Positions 1 to 12,600 of a stretch of 64,000 bases of DNA are shown piece by piece. The notes beneath the pieces were generated by a model that ran no database searches, had not been told where the DNA came from, and worked only from the letters and a program-made list of their open reading frames with translations. Position numbers and translations under genes: made by a program. Positions within the stretch are counted from its first letter, which is position 1. Each line of letters opens with the position of its first letter. Location of the stretch: the NCBI RefSeq assembly GCF_027409185.1, contig NC_084469.1:77225918-77289917 (forward strand), written 5' to 3'. This DNA comes from Cynocephalus volans. Lineage: Eukaryota > Chordata > Mammalia > Dermoptera > Cynocephalidae.

Positions 1-91
1 AGATGTTGGAAATGGTGAGCTGAGCCTGTGCAGGCTACTGAAACGGATCTATGCTGTCTTATTTGTGCACATCATGAAGCAATCCAATGCT

Positions 92-93
<2 letters not shown>

Positions 94-159
<66 letters not shown>

Positions 160-161
160 AT
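94..161. repeat. (AAAT)n microsatellite
   Basis: Seventeen uninterrupted AAAT units. The purity suggests a polymorphic, actively slipping microsatellite. It gives rise to a meaningless ORF of repeated FIYL residues on the minus strand. Confidence 0.97.
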
Positions 162-1605
162 ACCAATATAAATACTTGCCCGAAAATCCTTTTTCTGGTG
201 TTAAACCACAAAAGTCAATGAGAAAATAGTGCAATGTTCTCTAATAAGACGAAGAACACAGATATTATCTTTGAGACAATCTCTTTCAATATTCTAAAAG
301 AAGTCAGTGGGATAAGTGTGGTCTTGTCTAAGCCTGCCTGATTAGAAACATCTTTCCGTCCTGGAGACTGAGGGTTTGGGGCTTCTAGAAGCAGGTGAAA
401 TGAACAGATCGGGGCTGCAACATGTACTCAAAGGATTTTAGACCTTGGTTTCACTGTGGCTTTGCTATGACCCCTTGACTATATGAGAAAACATTAAAAA
501 ACTGTTTCAGTTTAGATACATGTAAACTAGTAGCCCTAGCGAGTCCTCAGAAAGCTTAAAACAGCATTTTCCACACTTTTTTCAGGAACATGAGTTCTGA
601 AGGAAATTGATACTTTGGAGGAAAAAAGTGTTCTATGGTCAATCAAATCTTGGAAATGCTGGCTTTATTAGATTGAATGGGCTTCTTTATTGCAGGACTT
701 TCCAGAGCTTTCAATATGACTCCATCCACAGGCAATATCAGAGGAAAATATAAGTCTGCTGGGAATCCCAAGCTTGTTTAACCAGGAAACTCTCTTTCTC
801 CCCTCCCTTTTTCCAGGGCATCTTGAAAAATTAGTGTCCCAAACTTTGGTACTTGCTGTTTCAAAGGATAAAGGAGTCTTACTATCCTCAAAATATCTCA
901 TTTCATCAAGAACCTTAAAAATACACATACCTAGGAGTGGCAAACTAGGAAGCTCCAGGAACTCATTGTCCCATGGAAACATTAAATAAATGATTAGAAG
1001 TTGGCTAAAACAACTTTATAGAAGATCTAAAAATCAGTAAAAAATATACAGCAACCAAGCAAATGCCCAATAAAGAAAAATCCACATTCAAATGAAAGGA
1101 AATTTTATGGCGTTTTTACTCATTCCTGCCTTACCCATCCCTAGCGTGGCATAGTGTGGGTTGAGAGAAGTGATATCCCAATCCCCCATTCCCTTCCTCA
1201 AACCAGAGAGAGTAGAGTGGACCTAATTTGCAATGGCCTAACTTATCAGGAGACTGCCTGAGAGATTGTTCTCTGTGTCACCTAACTTGGAGCTCAGACA
1301 GCCAAAAGCAACATAGCCTAGATCTCAGTGTAGAGAAAGCTGTAGGAAGTAGTGGGCATGGCTCATGAAAACTGCATGGGGTCTACAAACCTGCAGGTAC
1401 CCAAGACAGAGATTACTAATTGAAGAATAAAATAAAAGAGATAAGGCCCCAAACAAAAGCAATGGTGAGTCAGGAAAATTGAGACACTTGAAAGCAGCTA
1501 TGTATATGGGGGAATTGGAAAAAAAAAAAAAATTACACACACAGGCCCAGGTAAGACACATATCCAGGAAAGGCCTGAGAAGACCTTAAGCCTTTATTCC
1601 AGGCT
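162..1605. other. Unassigned intergenic sequence
   Basis: AT-rich sequence with no repeat family or gene that I recognise. Both strands around 668-989 are open for about 70-105 codons, but without a recognisable domain or splice context. A short A-run at 1519-1531 could be the tail of an old retroelement. Confidence 0.5.
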
Positions 1606-1657
1606 GATTCAGAACATGTCCTGCTAATCAAGGTTCAGAACATGTCCTGCTAATCAG
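1606..1657. repeat. 26-bp tandem duplication
   Basis: Two adjacent 26-bp units (1606-1631 and 1632-1657) share the core TTCAGAACATGTCCTGCTAA and differ at only about two positions. This is a simple local duplication just upstream of the L1 ORF1 relic. Confidence 0.9.
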
Positions 1658-2365
1658 TGACAGTCTTATCCACCAGTCTGCAAAGACTGGAAAAGGTGGG
1701 AGATTTTTCAAATGTACAATGCAATTTTCAACAAAAGATCACAAGGAATACAGAGAAGCAGAAACACATGGCTCATTCAAAGGAACAAAATAAATCTTTG
1801 GACACTGTCCATGAAGAAACACAGGCATTGGACTTACTAGACAAAGACTTTAAAATGGCTACCTTAAATATGTTCAAAAGCTAAAAGAAAACATGAACAA
1901 AAGACTAAAGGAAATCAGGAAAACAATGTATAAACAAAATTAAAATATCAACAAAGAGATATAAATTATTAAAAAGGAACCAAATATGTTCTGGAGCTGA
2001 AAAATACAATAACTGAATTGAAAATTCACTAGAGGTACTCGACAGAAGACTCAAAGAGGAAAAATAAAGAATAAGCAAACATGAAGAGAGGTCATTTGAA
2101 ATTATAAAGTCCGAGAAAAAAAAAAAGAAAAAGAAATGAAGAAAAGCAAACAGAGCCTAAGGGACTTATGGGACATGATCAAGGAGACCAACATATGCAT
2201 TATGGGAGTCCTAGAAAGAGAGAAGAGAAAGGGGCAGAGAGATGATTTGAAGAAATAATGGCAAAAATTCTGCAGATGTGAGAAAAAAACATGGATCCAC
2301 ACATCCAAAAATATCTCAACAAACTCCAATAAGAAAAATATACATGCCTGTGTGTCCAAAAATAT
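1658..2365 (+). mobile_element. L1M LINE fragment, ORF1 region
   Basis: The sequence follows the ORF1 coiled-coil and RNA-binding region of old mammalian L1 (L1M class). Diagnostic phrases in L1 order include AAGGAAATCAGGAAAACAAT (about 1909), AATATCAACAAAGAGATA (about 1945), a CAGAGCCTAAGGGACTTATG-like stretch (2152) and GCATTATGGGAGTCCTAGAA (2196). Frameshifts and stops break the frame, so it encodes nothing. ORF1 protein is the nucleic-acid chaperone of the LINE; only a relic remains. Confidence 0.85.
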
Positions 2366-2469
2366 GACTTATGAGGAATTTTTCCTTAAGAAAATAATTT
2401 AATCTTGAACTTGGGTGAATAATTAGCTGCAAGTATTTATGATAGTCATTTTGTAATTATAAATGGTTG

Positions 2470-2690
2470 GTACAAACTGATGTAGAACAATGGAGGATTT
2501 GATAAATAAAGTATATCTATAAGATGAGACATGGTGCAGCCATTAAAAATTAGGTTGACAATATTCAGAATATAATAAGAGAAAAGAGGGGTTACACAAT
2601 GTCTTGTGTAATCTTTTTGTAACATAGGTAGGTATGGATGTCTATACATGAAAGTGGATTTAGAAAGAAAGCCACAAAAGAATTGAGTCA
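2470..2690 (+). repeat. Degenerate interspersed repeat, family unresolved
   Basis: The stretch containing GGTGCAGCCATTAAAAATTA (about 2531) resembles the 'caatggaatactatgcagccattaaaaat' class of mammalian repeat tails, probably LINE-derived. Divergence is too great to name a subfamily. Confidence 0.4.
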
Positions 2691-2799
2691 TTTTGTTTTT
2701 CTGAATGATTGAGATTGAGGGTGTTTCACCCCTTCTTTATGCTTCTATTAAAAAACTATAGCTTTTGCAATAAGAGATAAACTGAGCTATTTTAAAATT

Positions 2800-2880
2800 A
2801 GTCACATAGCTAGAAATGGGATTTGAACTAGTATTGCTTTCCATTAAAACAAGATGCCTCCTGTCTCAAACACCAAATGT
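2800..2880 (-). mobile_element. MIR SINE fragment
   Basis: GTCACATAGCTAGAAATGGG followed by ATTTGAACTAG matches the antisense of the MIR core and tRNA-like part ('...tcgaacccag...ctagctgtgtgac'). Short, old, 5' part only. Confidence 0.6.
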
Positions 2881-4285
2881 CTGCTCTTGAGGCTCTCTTC
2901 GCTTAGAATGAGCTCTTTCCTTGGGGACACTCTCCATCACAAGGCCTCACTGAGTGGCCCAGCTCATAATTTTGGGTACTTTAACAGATCTAGGGGGGAT
3001 TTTTAGGTTGAGTTAAAGTTTCATCATTCAATTGCCTTCCTATTCTTAATTGTCTGCTAAGCCTCACTTAGTTTTTCTGTTTATGAACACAATCTTAACT
3101 GCTATTTCATTTGCAAATAAAAAAGCCACTCACTATGACCAAAACACCTGCTCCATGCCCTCTCTAGGCCTCCTTCACTAGTCATGAGTGCAACAGTCAA
3201 AAATCAGGATGACCAAACCGTTAAGCCTTGATATTTTCATTTCTGAGTTTGTCAAGGTGTCTCAGCAAATTTCCTCTTAAATTTACATGATTTCAGCTAA
3301 CATCCTTTTCCCCCAAGGAACTTTTGAATATCAAGCATAAATAGGAAATACGAGTCTGTCCCCTCACCTTTGCCAAAGCCAAAATGAAATCAAACAAAAC
3401 AGGTAATAAAATAAAATGAATGATGGTCATTATCTTGCCAGGGCTATTTCACATTAACAAGGTCTGACACGTATTCATTCTCAGTGCAGCCATCTACATG
3501 CCCAGACGCTATGAAGCTATATTTACTTTCCAGGACTGTGGGCTAAGATGTTTCTATCCCAAAGAATCTTCAGAATTCAAGTCTATGAACTTTGAACTGT
3601 GCAGTGTCTGTGAGAATGAAATTCTATGAGGGAAGGGATTCAGATAGACGACAGCTGATGCACGGTTCCACTTGGCATTTGCTACTTTTAAAAATAAAAC
3701 AAATCTTATCACATATACAGGAATACTTTGCCACCAAGAAAAACAGAACCATAGGAAAGTCACACACTCACAAAAGATGCTAAGCCCCTGAAGTCATTAA
3801 CTTGGGGAATGGCAAAGGAGTTCATTTTGTGTTTGAGGTCTTTTTCTGGCACAGACTCATTCAAGTTTCAAGGGGGCACCAATATCTAGAGTAGTGAGAT
3901 CCTCAGTTAGAAAATTCAATGTGGGTTTAGCAGAGCAGGGAGGGTGATCTGCACTGGGCCCTAGGTCTGCATGGGAAAGAATTCATCATCCTATAGGAAG
4001 TGAGACGTAACCTACAAACTTGTGGTGCCAGGACAATGGGTCAGTGTGAGAGAGGACAGTCCATTGCTCAGATTGCTAACCAGCCCAGCCCAGGAACTGA
4101 CACCTGGATTCTAGAAAGATGTCAGACCTGCTCTGTAATTGATGTACAGAATGTGCTCCTTCCCACCACTCCTACACCCAGCATCCCATTTTCTGATTCA
4201 CTTTGTCTTCTAACAGAATAGATAAGATGAAATCTCTCTAGTAGGACTTATCCCTTAATGATATTAGAGTATGTATGAGTATTTG
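2881..4285. other. Unassigned intergenic sequence
   Basis: No repeat family, RNA gene or convincing exon seen. The overlapping ORFs at 3554-3783 on opposite strands have no recognisable content. Confidence 0.5.
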
Positions 4286-4745
4286 TCAGGATTAGTTTGG
4301 TTGCAAATAACAGCAACTCAAGTCAAACTGGCTTAAGCAAAGTAGTAATTTACCAGTTTATATAACTGAATATTTTAGAAGTGGTATGGCTTTATAGCTT
4401 CAGGCATGGCTGGATCCAGGGGCTCTCATGATATTATTAAGACTTAGCTTCTGTCTCTCTCAACCTCTGAACTCTATTTTCTCTGCATTGACTTTGTCAG
4501 GCAGGGTCTTTCTACATAGTGGTTCTCCTAGAAGCTCTTCCACTTTCACACCATAGTAAATTTGAAAACATCTTAAGTCAAACCATTGTAAGTTAGAGAC
4601 AGTCTATAGTTATAGAAGTCCTGGAAACAATAACTGTGGCTGTGGTGACAGAGTGCATTAGCTGGCCAGGCCTGAGTCATGGACTAAGTCCGTGGGGAGG
4701 GATCCTTCTCCCAAGGGAAATCAGAATTCTATTCACAGATGAAGG
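4286..4745 (+). repeat. Ancient interspersed repeat, family unresolved
   Basis: It shows a recurrent mammalian repeat pattern: GTTGCAAATAACAGCAACTC, then CTGGCTTAAGCAAAG, then a GGCTGGATCCAGG block (4408), a TCTCTCAACCTCTGAACTC block and GGCCAGGCCTGAGTCATG (4663). The order is that of a long old repeat unit of about 460 bp. I recognise the pattern but cannot assign the family without a library search. Confidence 0.6.
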
Positions 4746-6763
4746 GAAGAGGGGTGCTAATGAGGCATCAACAGCAGAAGACGAACACAGTCAACCTCTT
4801 TAAAAGAAGGAAAGTCAAGAAACAAAGGAAGTCCCAGAGTTCCAGGCAGGAGGTCAAGGAATGCACCCCCCTCTCTCTAGTACTAGTCACGAGATATGAA
4901 ATAGAAGAAACCAGAATCAAAGCCCTAAAAGAACGTAATGTCCACCAATGAGCACTACTTTTTCCCCCTAGGAAACTAAGACCTGAAACTAAGACTTCTA
5001 GAAGGGAACTGCTTGAGTCAAACTTCTACCAAAATAAGGCAAGAAAAATAAATAGGTACCAATAGGCAACTGAGGCATCATTTATTAGACTACAGGCTTT
5101 TCCTTTCCAGGGGCCTGTTAAAAATGTTTGAGACCCAAAAATATATATTTATTGGCTCCAAACTGTGAGAAGAAAAAATATAAAATTGAAATGGATAGGT
5201 GTTTAATTAAATGTCAAAATGTCTGTTAAACTTAATACTATATCAACTTCATTAATGGATAAATTTAATATTCATAAAAATCCTATTATATTGGAGAACA
5301 ATTTACAGGGTAGATATTGCTCACATTGCGGGAATTCCTAAGTTTGCGCAATGGTTGCCAAGAAATCTCAACCATAAATGAAATGAGGTACTCAGAGCCA
5401 AATCACTTCAAAGGCAAAATGATTGTTCAAAATCTTTTCAACAATCAGAATGAAAGTTAAGAGGTGGGTGCATTGAAATCCATGTGATGTGGGATGGGGT
5501 CTCCTAAAGTCAGGGCGCCTGGTTCTCTAAACAGCCCTGCACATGGGTCGCTGTGGAGCAGAGCAGGCCACAGCCAGGAAGCCCAGCTCTGCACCATCCC
5601 CCAGTCCCAGTTCCCAGCACCTCTCGGGCTGAGTCCCCTCTTTTAAGCCTCTATCGCAGCCACAGCCCTAGGGCCAGACCCCTAATTGCCAGCTTCTTCT
5701 AAGTGCCAGGAAAAAAAAAAAAGCCCTCTCCAGCCCTCCACCCCCTCCCCAACACAAGCCCAGGGGGTCACACAAGTTCAAAAGGTGAAATAAATGAATC
5801 TTTACACATTAGAAGGACCCAAGCAACATTCTCTGTGGCATTAGTGCCTGAAACAGCAGCAAGTAAAAGCAGGTGTGCCGGGCGCCCTGTCAGCTAACGA
5901 CACTGATAAGCCTGCCATGCCCAGTTCTGCTTCATTTCAAACAGGCTGCTGGAAAAAAGGAGGGGAAAGCCAGAGCAGAAGTAATTGCTGGAGCTTCCAG
6001 TGAGCTGAGAGAGCCTGCAGGCAGAGATCAACGGCGCTGATTTCATCTTCTTCCTTTTATTTCTATAACCTTAAACGTTCTGCCATTATAAAAGTCATCA
6101 TGTCAGCTTTCTCCCCAGCCTCTCCAGCTGCCCATTTTCAAATTGTATCAATTGGTAAGGCTTTGGGGCTGAAGGATTTTCATCTTGATTTACGGTTTCT
6201 GTGCTTTAAAGATGAAGCAAACTCCACTGACCTGATCCAAGCATGGAGGCATGCTGTCCTGGGCATGTGTTTATAATCAGGTCCGCCCGAAACTGCCTAG
6301 AAACTAGGGAAGGATTGGTGTGTGTCTCTTCTTTCCTTTTTTAAAAAATCATAGATACTAAAGCAAATTGCAAGTGAATAGCATCTGTCATGAATCTCCT
6401 GCTAAAGTGGGTGAAGGGGAGTCTTTGATTCACAGCAGTCATTTGGGATCAGGGCAGCTGGCTTTAAGTTCTTGAGGATACTGATGAGTGCTGGCTCCAA
6501 AACCGGGGAACTAAGAAATAAGAGGTGCACAGACAGAGCAGGGACCTCACGTGGGACCCTTCTATACCACCACTTTCTAAGTAAAGAAGGGAAAGGGCTG
6601 AGATACAAGGGCTGTGCTGGCCCTTTTTATGGACAGAATGCCTAAACGGTAAAAAATAAGCACATTAAAAAAAAAAAACCCAAAACATAAACCACCAATT
6701 TCAGCAAGTACACAGGCTTGCAAGGAGAGCTTACGTGTAGCTAAGTGCAGAGAGTGCGTTAAT
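4746..6763. other. Unassigned intergenic sequence
   Basis: No confident repeat. 5500-5900 is GC-richer and 5900-6250 looks low in repeats with mixed AT/GC islands, as seen in conserved noncoding DNA. No supportable exon. Confidence 0.45.
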
Positions 6764-6776
6764 AAAATGTTCAAGT

Positions 6777-6873
6777 GGGGCTGGCCGGTTAGCTCAGTTG
6801 GTTAGAATGTGGTGTTACAACATCAAGGTCAAGGGTTCAGATCCCCTCTCCCAGCTGCCAAAAAATAAAAATA
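6777..6873 (+). mobile_element. tRNA-Ile-derived SINE (CYN-like), with TSD
   Basis: The head reads like tRNA-Ile: A box TAGCTCAGTTGG at 6790-6801 and B box GGTTCAGATCC at 6834-6844, giving an internal pol III promoter. The tail is an AAAAATAAAAAT stretch. It is flanked by 13-bp direct repeats AAAATGTTCAAGT (6764-6776) and AAAATGTTCAGGT (6874-6886), one mismatch, so it is an intact L1-mobilised insertion. It is not a tRNA gene: the anticodon arm and 3' acceptor stem are not preserved. CYN SINEs of colugos are the closest family I know. Confidence 0.88.
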
Positions 6874-6886
6874 AAAATGTTCAGGT

Positions 6887-7860
6887 AAATCGTGGGAGGC
6901 TGCAGAACAACTACCAACTTCCACAGTCTTCTTCATGCATTGTCCATCCGAAACTCTGGAATAAATGACCTACTGACTTTGTTGTGCAAAAAGATGCGTC
7001 CCCATCCCGCTGTCACCCACCACTCCCACCGTGGCAGCAGAAAAGTAACCAAGAAGGGAGACAAGGAGTGGGAGAAGAGGTTAAACCAGACACTGAGAAA
7101 GAGATTGGGCTCCCACCGGGGTCTCAGGCAACCTCTCTGGAGAGGGTTGGAGCTGTGGGGTGAGCAGCGTGCTGTATGGTGGACGCAAGACGAAGGCCAC
7201 TTCATGGAATCATGGGTCAGAGACAGGGGCAGAATGGCCTAGATGCAGCCAAAGGCACTTACAAATTAATCAGACACCTGCACCATGAATTTATCAATAG
7301 GACTCTCAAGGTGGAGGTGGCAAAGACGTATGAGCTCCATCTACGAATTTCCCCAGGAACGATGATGGAGGCTCCCTGTAGTCCCTTTCCTAATTCTTTC
7401 CAATTAATCTAAGTGTGCAAATCACAGACCTATTGAGTTACAGCATTGCTTCTGAGGGCCTTGAAAATCACACTTTCCTGAGACTTAAGCCTCTTTCAAA
7501 TGCTGCTAACAAGAGAGGTGGCTCTCCACGGCACAGGTAAAGCTGGTGACAAATAAACCTCTATGTTAGAGAGAAAGAGAAAGAAAAAAAAGAAAGAAAA
7601 AGAGAATGCTAATTGTGCCAGGGACGCTGACAGATTTGACAGAAAGTGTCTTCATTGAGAAATTGCCATCTGAAGTTCCCCCTTGTTCCTTCAGAAACAG
7701 GAGAGAGGCCTGAGGGAGCCTGACAGGAAGTGAGGATTCGAGACTTCAAATACAAACATTATGAAAACAAGCAACATCTGCAAACAGTAAGTACTTATTT
7801 ATATTTTATGGAGTGTGTGCTTGGGATTCTGACAGGTTTTTAAACAGAGACCATATTAGG
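6887..7860. other. Unassigned repeat-poor sequence
   Basis: The only simple-sequence feature is a purine tract (GA/A-rich) at about 7567-7607. Overlapping ORFs of 116 aa (+) and 90 aa (-) at 6892-7242 are chance frames without recognisable domains. Confidence 0.45.
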
Positions 7861-8120
7861 CCCATTCAAAGGCGAGAATGTCCCTTTTAAAAATGCATTA
7901 CCCCGCTGCTCGGGCAGGTCGGGCCAGCCCCCGCCGGCCTCAGGTGAGCCCTGACCCCTGCCGACCTGGTCTAACAAAACACACATGCGGCTTTGCGGGC
8001 TTTGCCCAGGGACCGTTTACTGCGACTCTCTCAAGGTCAGCGCAGGCGGGCGCTGGAGGGTTAGCATTCAGCAAGCTTTTCCCTCGGCTGACAGAGCCGC
8101 TTTGAACTTTTCCCTTCTGA
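7861..8120. other. GC- and CpG-enriched patch in AT-rich context
   Basis: About 7900-8100 contains many CpG dinucleotides (for example GCTCGGGCAGGTCGGGCC and GCGCAGGCGGGCGCTGG) while flanks are AT-rich and CpG-poor. This may mark a small unmethylated regulatory element or an unannotated exon or promoter. No recognisable protein is encoded. Confidence 0.4.
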
Positions 8121-10380
8121 ACAAATAGGAAGGGAAACTGTAAGGAAACAAGTGCTGGGAATCAGAGAAAAGAGCACACAGCAAATAAATAAATAAGCTG
8201 CAAATAAATAAGTGGCCAGCCTTGTCCTCGGCAAATAAAAGACACCCCTCTTAGGTTTCTGGTGTTCCCATGCATTTGGTGCATATGAGAAACTTTAAAA
8301 TAAAAACAATAGAATAAACCTGCTATCTTTTTTTTTTCTCCCTCTCCGAAGGATGAACCCTTTATTTTTGACAACAAATGAGAGGCAGTTGGCAGGTATG
8401 GTGTGCTGTGCACCATGAAATATTTAGTAAGGCAATAACGACTCCCCGGACAGCTTAAGAAAACCACGATTATATTCAGAGAGAAAGCCATGAGCAAACA
8501 GAGGGGGGAAAATACAAAGAAAGATAAAGGAAGGTCTTTCATCAGGACTTCCTGTCCAATAATGCAGCCAGGCTTGATCCATATGTTTTGAGAAAAATCA
8601 AAGTGTCACAACTATCCGAAATGTCAATAGCTCCGGTAAGGAATATTGTCTAACATTTTCTATTACACTGTTCAAGAATTTGCCTCCCAGCGCAATTTGG
8701 AAGAAGAAACTCTTTCATTTTGAAAACACTCAAAGAAAAGAAAGGAGAAGGCGGGGCGGGGAGAGCAGAACAAGGCACATTTCAGTGCAATGTGTAATAC
8801 AATAATGCTCTGGGCTCCCAAACCATCCTGAAAGTCGATCCTCTGATGAAAGTGAGTTTTCCTCCACACCTCTCCTGTGTTCTGTCCTTTCTTTACAGAC
8901 ACTCTTGCTAAGGCACTTCCTGGACAGTTGGATCTAACTGAGCAATCTCCATGCAACAGGAAACCGGAGCAGCCGAACTTTCAGCAGCCTTAATATTTGG
9001 ATAATCCTGCATAATCATTTCAGGGTTGAGTCACGGAAAGTTCCACTGGCTCCTCTACATGCTAGGCACCCGGACTGCAGGGTGACTGGCTTTGGGAAAA
9101 AGAAAAAAGAGAAGAAAAAAAAAGACTCCCTTATGTAAACAAACAATTTATTGCTGCCTTGGTAAAATGTAAACAAAACCCACACACCCTGCCCTGGGGA
9201 CCAACCTGGCAATATCTAGTTTGACAGAACTTACGTCTCCTCCTCCACTTGCCTCCTTAACGTCCTGGAAATCCTAGAGGGAAAAATCACGCTCGAGTTG
9301 TTGCTGTCTGTGCCTTGTGGAATCTTAAATAGAATGAAACAGGCCTCCGACAATCAATATCACTGACAAATTAATCTCTGTGAATAAACTGTTGTTAGTT
9401 TCAAGGCTGTCCCAGTCCCCAGCATAATTGCTTAAATGAAGTGGAGGACCTTTCGCTAGTTTGTACTTTTCCTGGTCATCTACCTGTGGGTACTAGTCAG
9501 ATTGCCTGGAGGGATTCTGCTTCATAAAATAAAATCATATAGTGGCCTTGACCTTGCTCCATTAATTTGCTCCCTGCTAGGGCTTTGTCCCTGCTTCGGA
9601 ACACTCTTTCCAAATGCTGAGAAGATGCTCTTAACCTATCTTGAGGGAGACAGAGGGCAAAAGGGGAGCAGGCAGTGGTTGTCTACGTTTCTGCCCAAAC
9701 TCAGAGTTTCTCAGAAATAGTTTGGAAGCTTGGAGTAAGCAAGGCACTCAATCTCAAGGTTTCAGAATTCTAGTTTATTTTTTCTTAAGGAATAGGAAGG
9801 GCACATAATACTTCTTTGACTTCCCCAAGATTCCTAAATTTGTGTGAGAGGCGGTAGGAGAGGGGACTCATACCTAGAGCTCAAATTCACCCAGTCTTTA
9901 CAAGTATTCAGTATTGGGCTGCTTTATACCAGTTGGTAAATAGCCATCCCCCACCCCAAGCCCTCTATTGCCTACTGCTCCAGCCCTTTCCCACAACTTC
10001 CTCCCGTTCCCTGAATTCAGCACCTAAAGGGTTAACATCTGACAAGGTAGAGAGGGACTTCAAGACCCCCACCCATCCAAGTGCTGATTGGTGGGGACCA
10101 TCACCCACCACTAGTTAAATATTTTGACACCTCTCTAGCTGACATCCACATGGATGCCCCAGCCTGAGGCTGAGTTCTTATTCTGTGCCCCTCTGCAGAA
10201 GCTCATCCTGGGAAGAGAACCGATGAGAGCCGACCAGCAAGGCTTTTCTGAGCTTGCCCCTCCTTGGGACTGCAGTTCTGACTGATCTGGAATCTGGGAC
10301 ACTCGCGAACATTCCAGCAAACAGGCAAGACTCTTTTCCCTAGTCACAAACAGTAAACAGCAGCAGAAATCAACAGTCAC
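8121..10380. other. Repeat-poor block, candidate conserved noncoding DNA
   Basis: Over 2 kb without a recognisable transposon apart from short A/T tracts (8331-8338, 9116-9123). It contains AT-rich motifs typical of developmental enhancers, for example around 9347-9390 (CAATCAATATCACTGACAAA). Conservation cannot be judged from one sequence. Confidence 0.35.
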
Positions 10381-12600
10381 AAGGGTGTAATTGTCATTAG
10401 TATGTAAATTTTAAAAGCTCAGTCAAAAATATCAATACCTCCCACTTAATTTATTACTATATAAAGATGGATGGTAGTGAAGCATAGCATTGATTTTCAG
10501 AGCCCTTAAAAGAAAAACAGTGAGAAAGAAAATAGTCAAAGACAACACAAAATGCTGTGTTTCAAAATTAATCATTGCGCTTTTTAAAAAACACATACTC
10601 ACAAAAAACACTGTGCCAACGGCCTGTGCGATTCAATCTTATTAGATTGCCTTTTCTGAAAACGAAGGAACGCAATAGGCCATTTATGTAAAGAGCCCTC
10701 TCAGAATGGATTAGATGTAAAGATGCGTTAGCATTTTTACTGTATCGACAGCAAACCATTAGGCAGCCACACTCCAGCCCAGCCACTGAGAGGAAATCGA
10801 AGAGAATAGTTCTCCGGCAGGGCTGGGCGGGACAACCTATCAGCTCCAGTCCCCAGCCAGTGGCTGTCACTGACATCCAAGCCCTGGCCCCCGCTCTTCT
10901 CTCGGGTTGGTAAAATTACCCTCCTATTTAACAGAACGGTAGTAGGAATAGTCATGACCACTTAGCAAATAAGTATATTCATTGTGAGGTTTAAAACTGT
11001 TCCGGAGAGCCTGTAACCTGGGAATTGTGTTTGTGTCTGAAATGACGCAGAGATCAGAGCATAATCATTCCCTGTGCTGTTAAAAGATGGGTCACTTCCC
11101 CACATTTGATATTTGAGATGTTTGCATTTATACAGAGGGAGAAGAGGGCTGGAGAGAAAAGATTGTGATGGAGCAAAAAAATAAAAAAATTAAAAATAAA
11201 GCTGTAGTAACGTATTCATTTTGGAAGTCCATACATTCACACCACGCATTTTGTTTTGTTATTTTTGTTTTTCAAGAATTTTGGCTCTGCATCTTTTGAA
11301 CAGTCTCCTGATTCAAGCACATGAACCTTTTTTTGTGGCATAGAGAGGGGCTACATCTCTCTGCAACTCCTAGAGAGCCAAGATTACCGAAAGAACAGAA
11401 ATGTCCATGTTTTAAAATTAAAATATAGGGATATTATTTATCTCCTATTGCCAGAATTTTAGAGCTGTACCTCCCACCTTCCCCAACAAATCCTGTGAAC
11501 CATGGATGATAGTCCTGGGCTTTATTATGGCATTTAGGGAAACCTATTTTTTATAGAGATGTTCTACCAATAATCAGACTACAAGCCAAGAGCAGGACTT
11601 CACATTCATCAGATTAGAAATATGCAGCTTTTAGAGAAACATTTTGTCAAGAGAACCGCAGAGTCCAATAAGGCCGCTCACCAGGGTTCCTGCTATTAGG
11701 CTGATATTTCCAATTTATCAAGATGCTTTGACTGTATTAAGCAGCAGCATAGTTCTCCTGCTCACTTTGCTTATGGAGTGGAACTGCAGTTCAGAATAAA
11801 CATCGTTACTAGATGTCTTCCTGCTATAATTGGATTTAATTCATTATCTTTCATTTCAATAAAATCACAGGAAAACACAGCAATGTAAATGTGTAGACTA
11901 ATTGCTTATGGAAATTCAGGTGCCACATTTGGAATAAATTTACCCCTTGCAAGAGGAAGACACAGTTGTGTCATTATCATAGGATTTTTACAACAATATG
12001 TAATTATAGAGAGAAGCAGGTGTAATTAGCAAGTCTTTCCACAAAACAGGTAGCATTCTTGGTTAAATATTTACAGCTGCACAAACAGCCGGTAATAATG
12101 ACAGCTTTTCAGCCACACGTTACAGAGCATCCAACGAATATTATGAAAAGTGGTCATTATCAGCCCAGCAAACACAGCTTTGCTTTCTTGCTTGAGAGGA
12201 ATGCTTCTGCATGGTTTGCAAGACGGGAATCTGGGCTGATTCGGCAGTGTGGTTTCAATGGTGATGAAAACAAGTAACTTAGATCCGTTCTTCCCTTGTT
12301 GCTGCGGAGAGGAGCAATTAAAGCTGCATATTTAGAGATGACATCAGCCAGGAGTCCTGAATGGAGAGAAAAATTCATTGCATTTTTTCCTTCTTTCTTT
12401 TCTTGTTCCTTTTTCTGTCCAAAGGAAACTTGCGGCAAACTGCAAAGATGCTGAAAGCTGCAGGCACACAAGCAAACTCCAAACCGCCCACCAAGGGTCA
12501 GCTCAACCTGCAGCTGTTGCACAAAATAAAATCAACGCAGCCCACCCTGGGCAAATACCCTCGGTGGAGCTTTATTACCAAATGATATGAACTTTGGCCC
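10381..12600. other. Repeat-poor block, candidate conserved noncoding DNA
   Basis: 2.2 kb with no identifiable repeat. It is dense in homeodomain-type cores (TAATTA, ATTA) and SOX-like ACAAT motifs, notably at 11820-12060. In a window otherwise saturated with MIR, L2 and L1, this absence suggests selection against insertion or unusually strong conservation. Confidence 0.4.

Noticed and set aside
49..234. ORF of 61 codons with repeated FIYL residues
   Set aside because: Direct translation of the AAAT microsatellite.
6777..6873. Functional tRNA-Ile gene
   Set aside because: A and B boxes are present, but the anticodon arm and 3' half do not fold as tRNA, and an A-rich tail and target duplications show it is a SINE. 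The same holds for 62634-62758.
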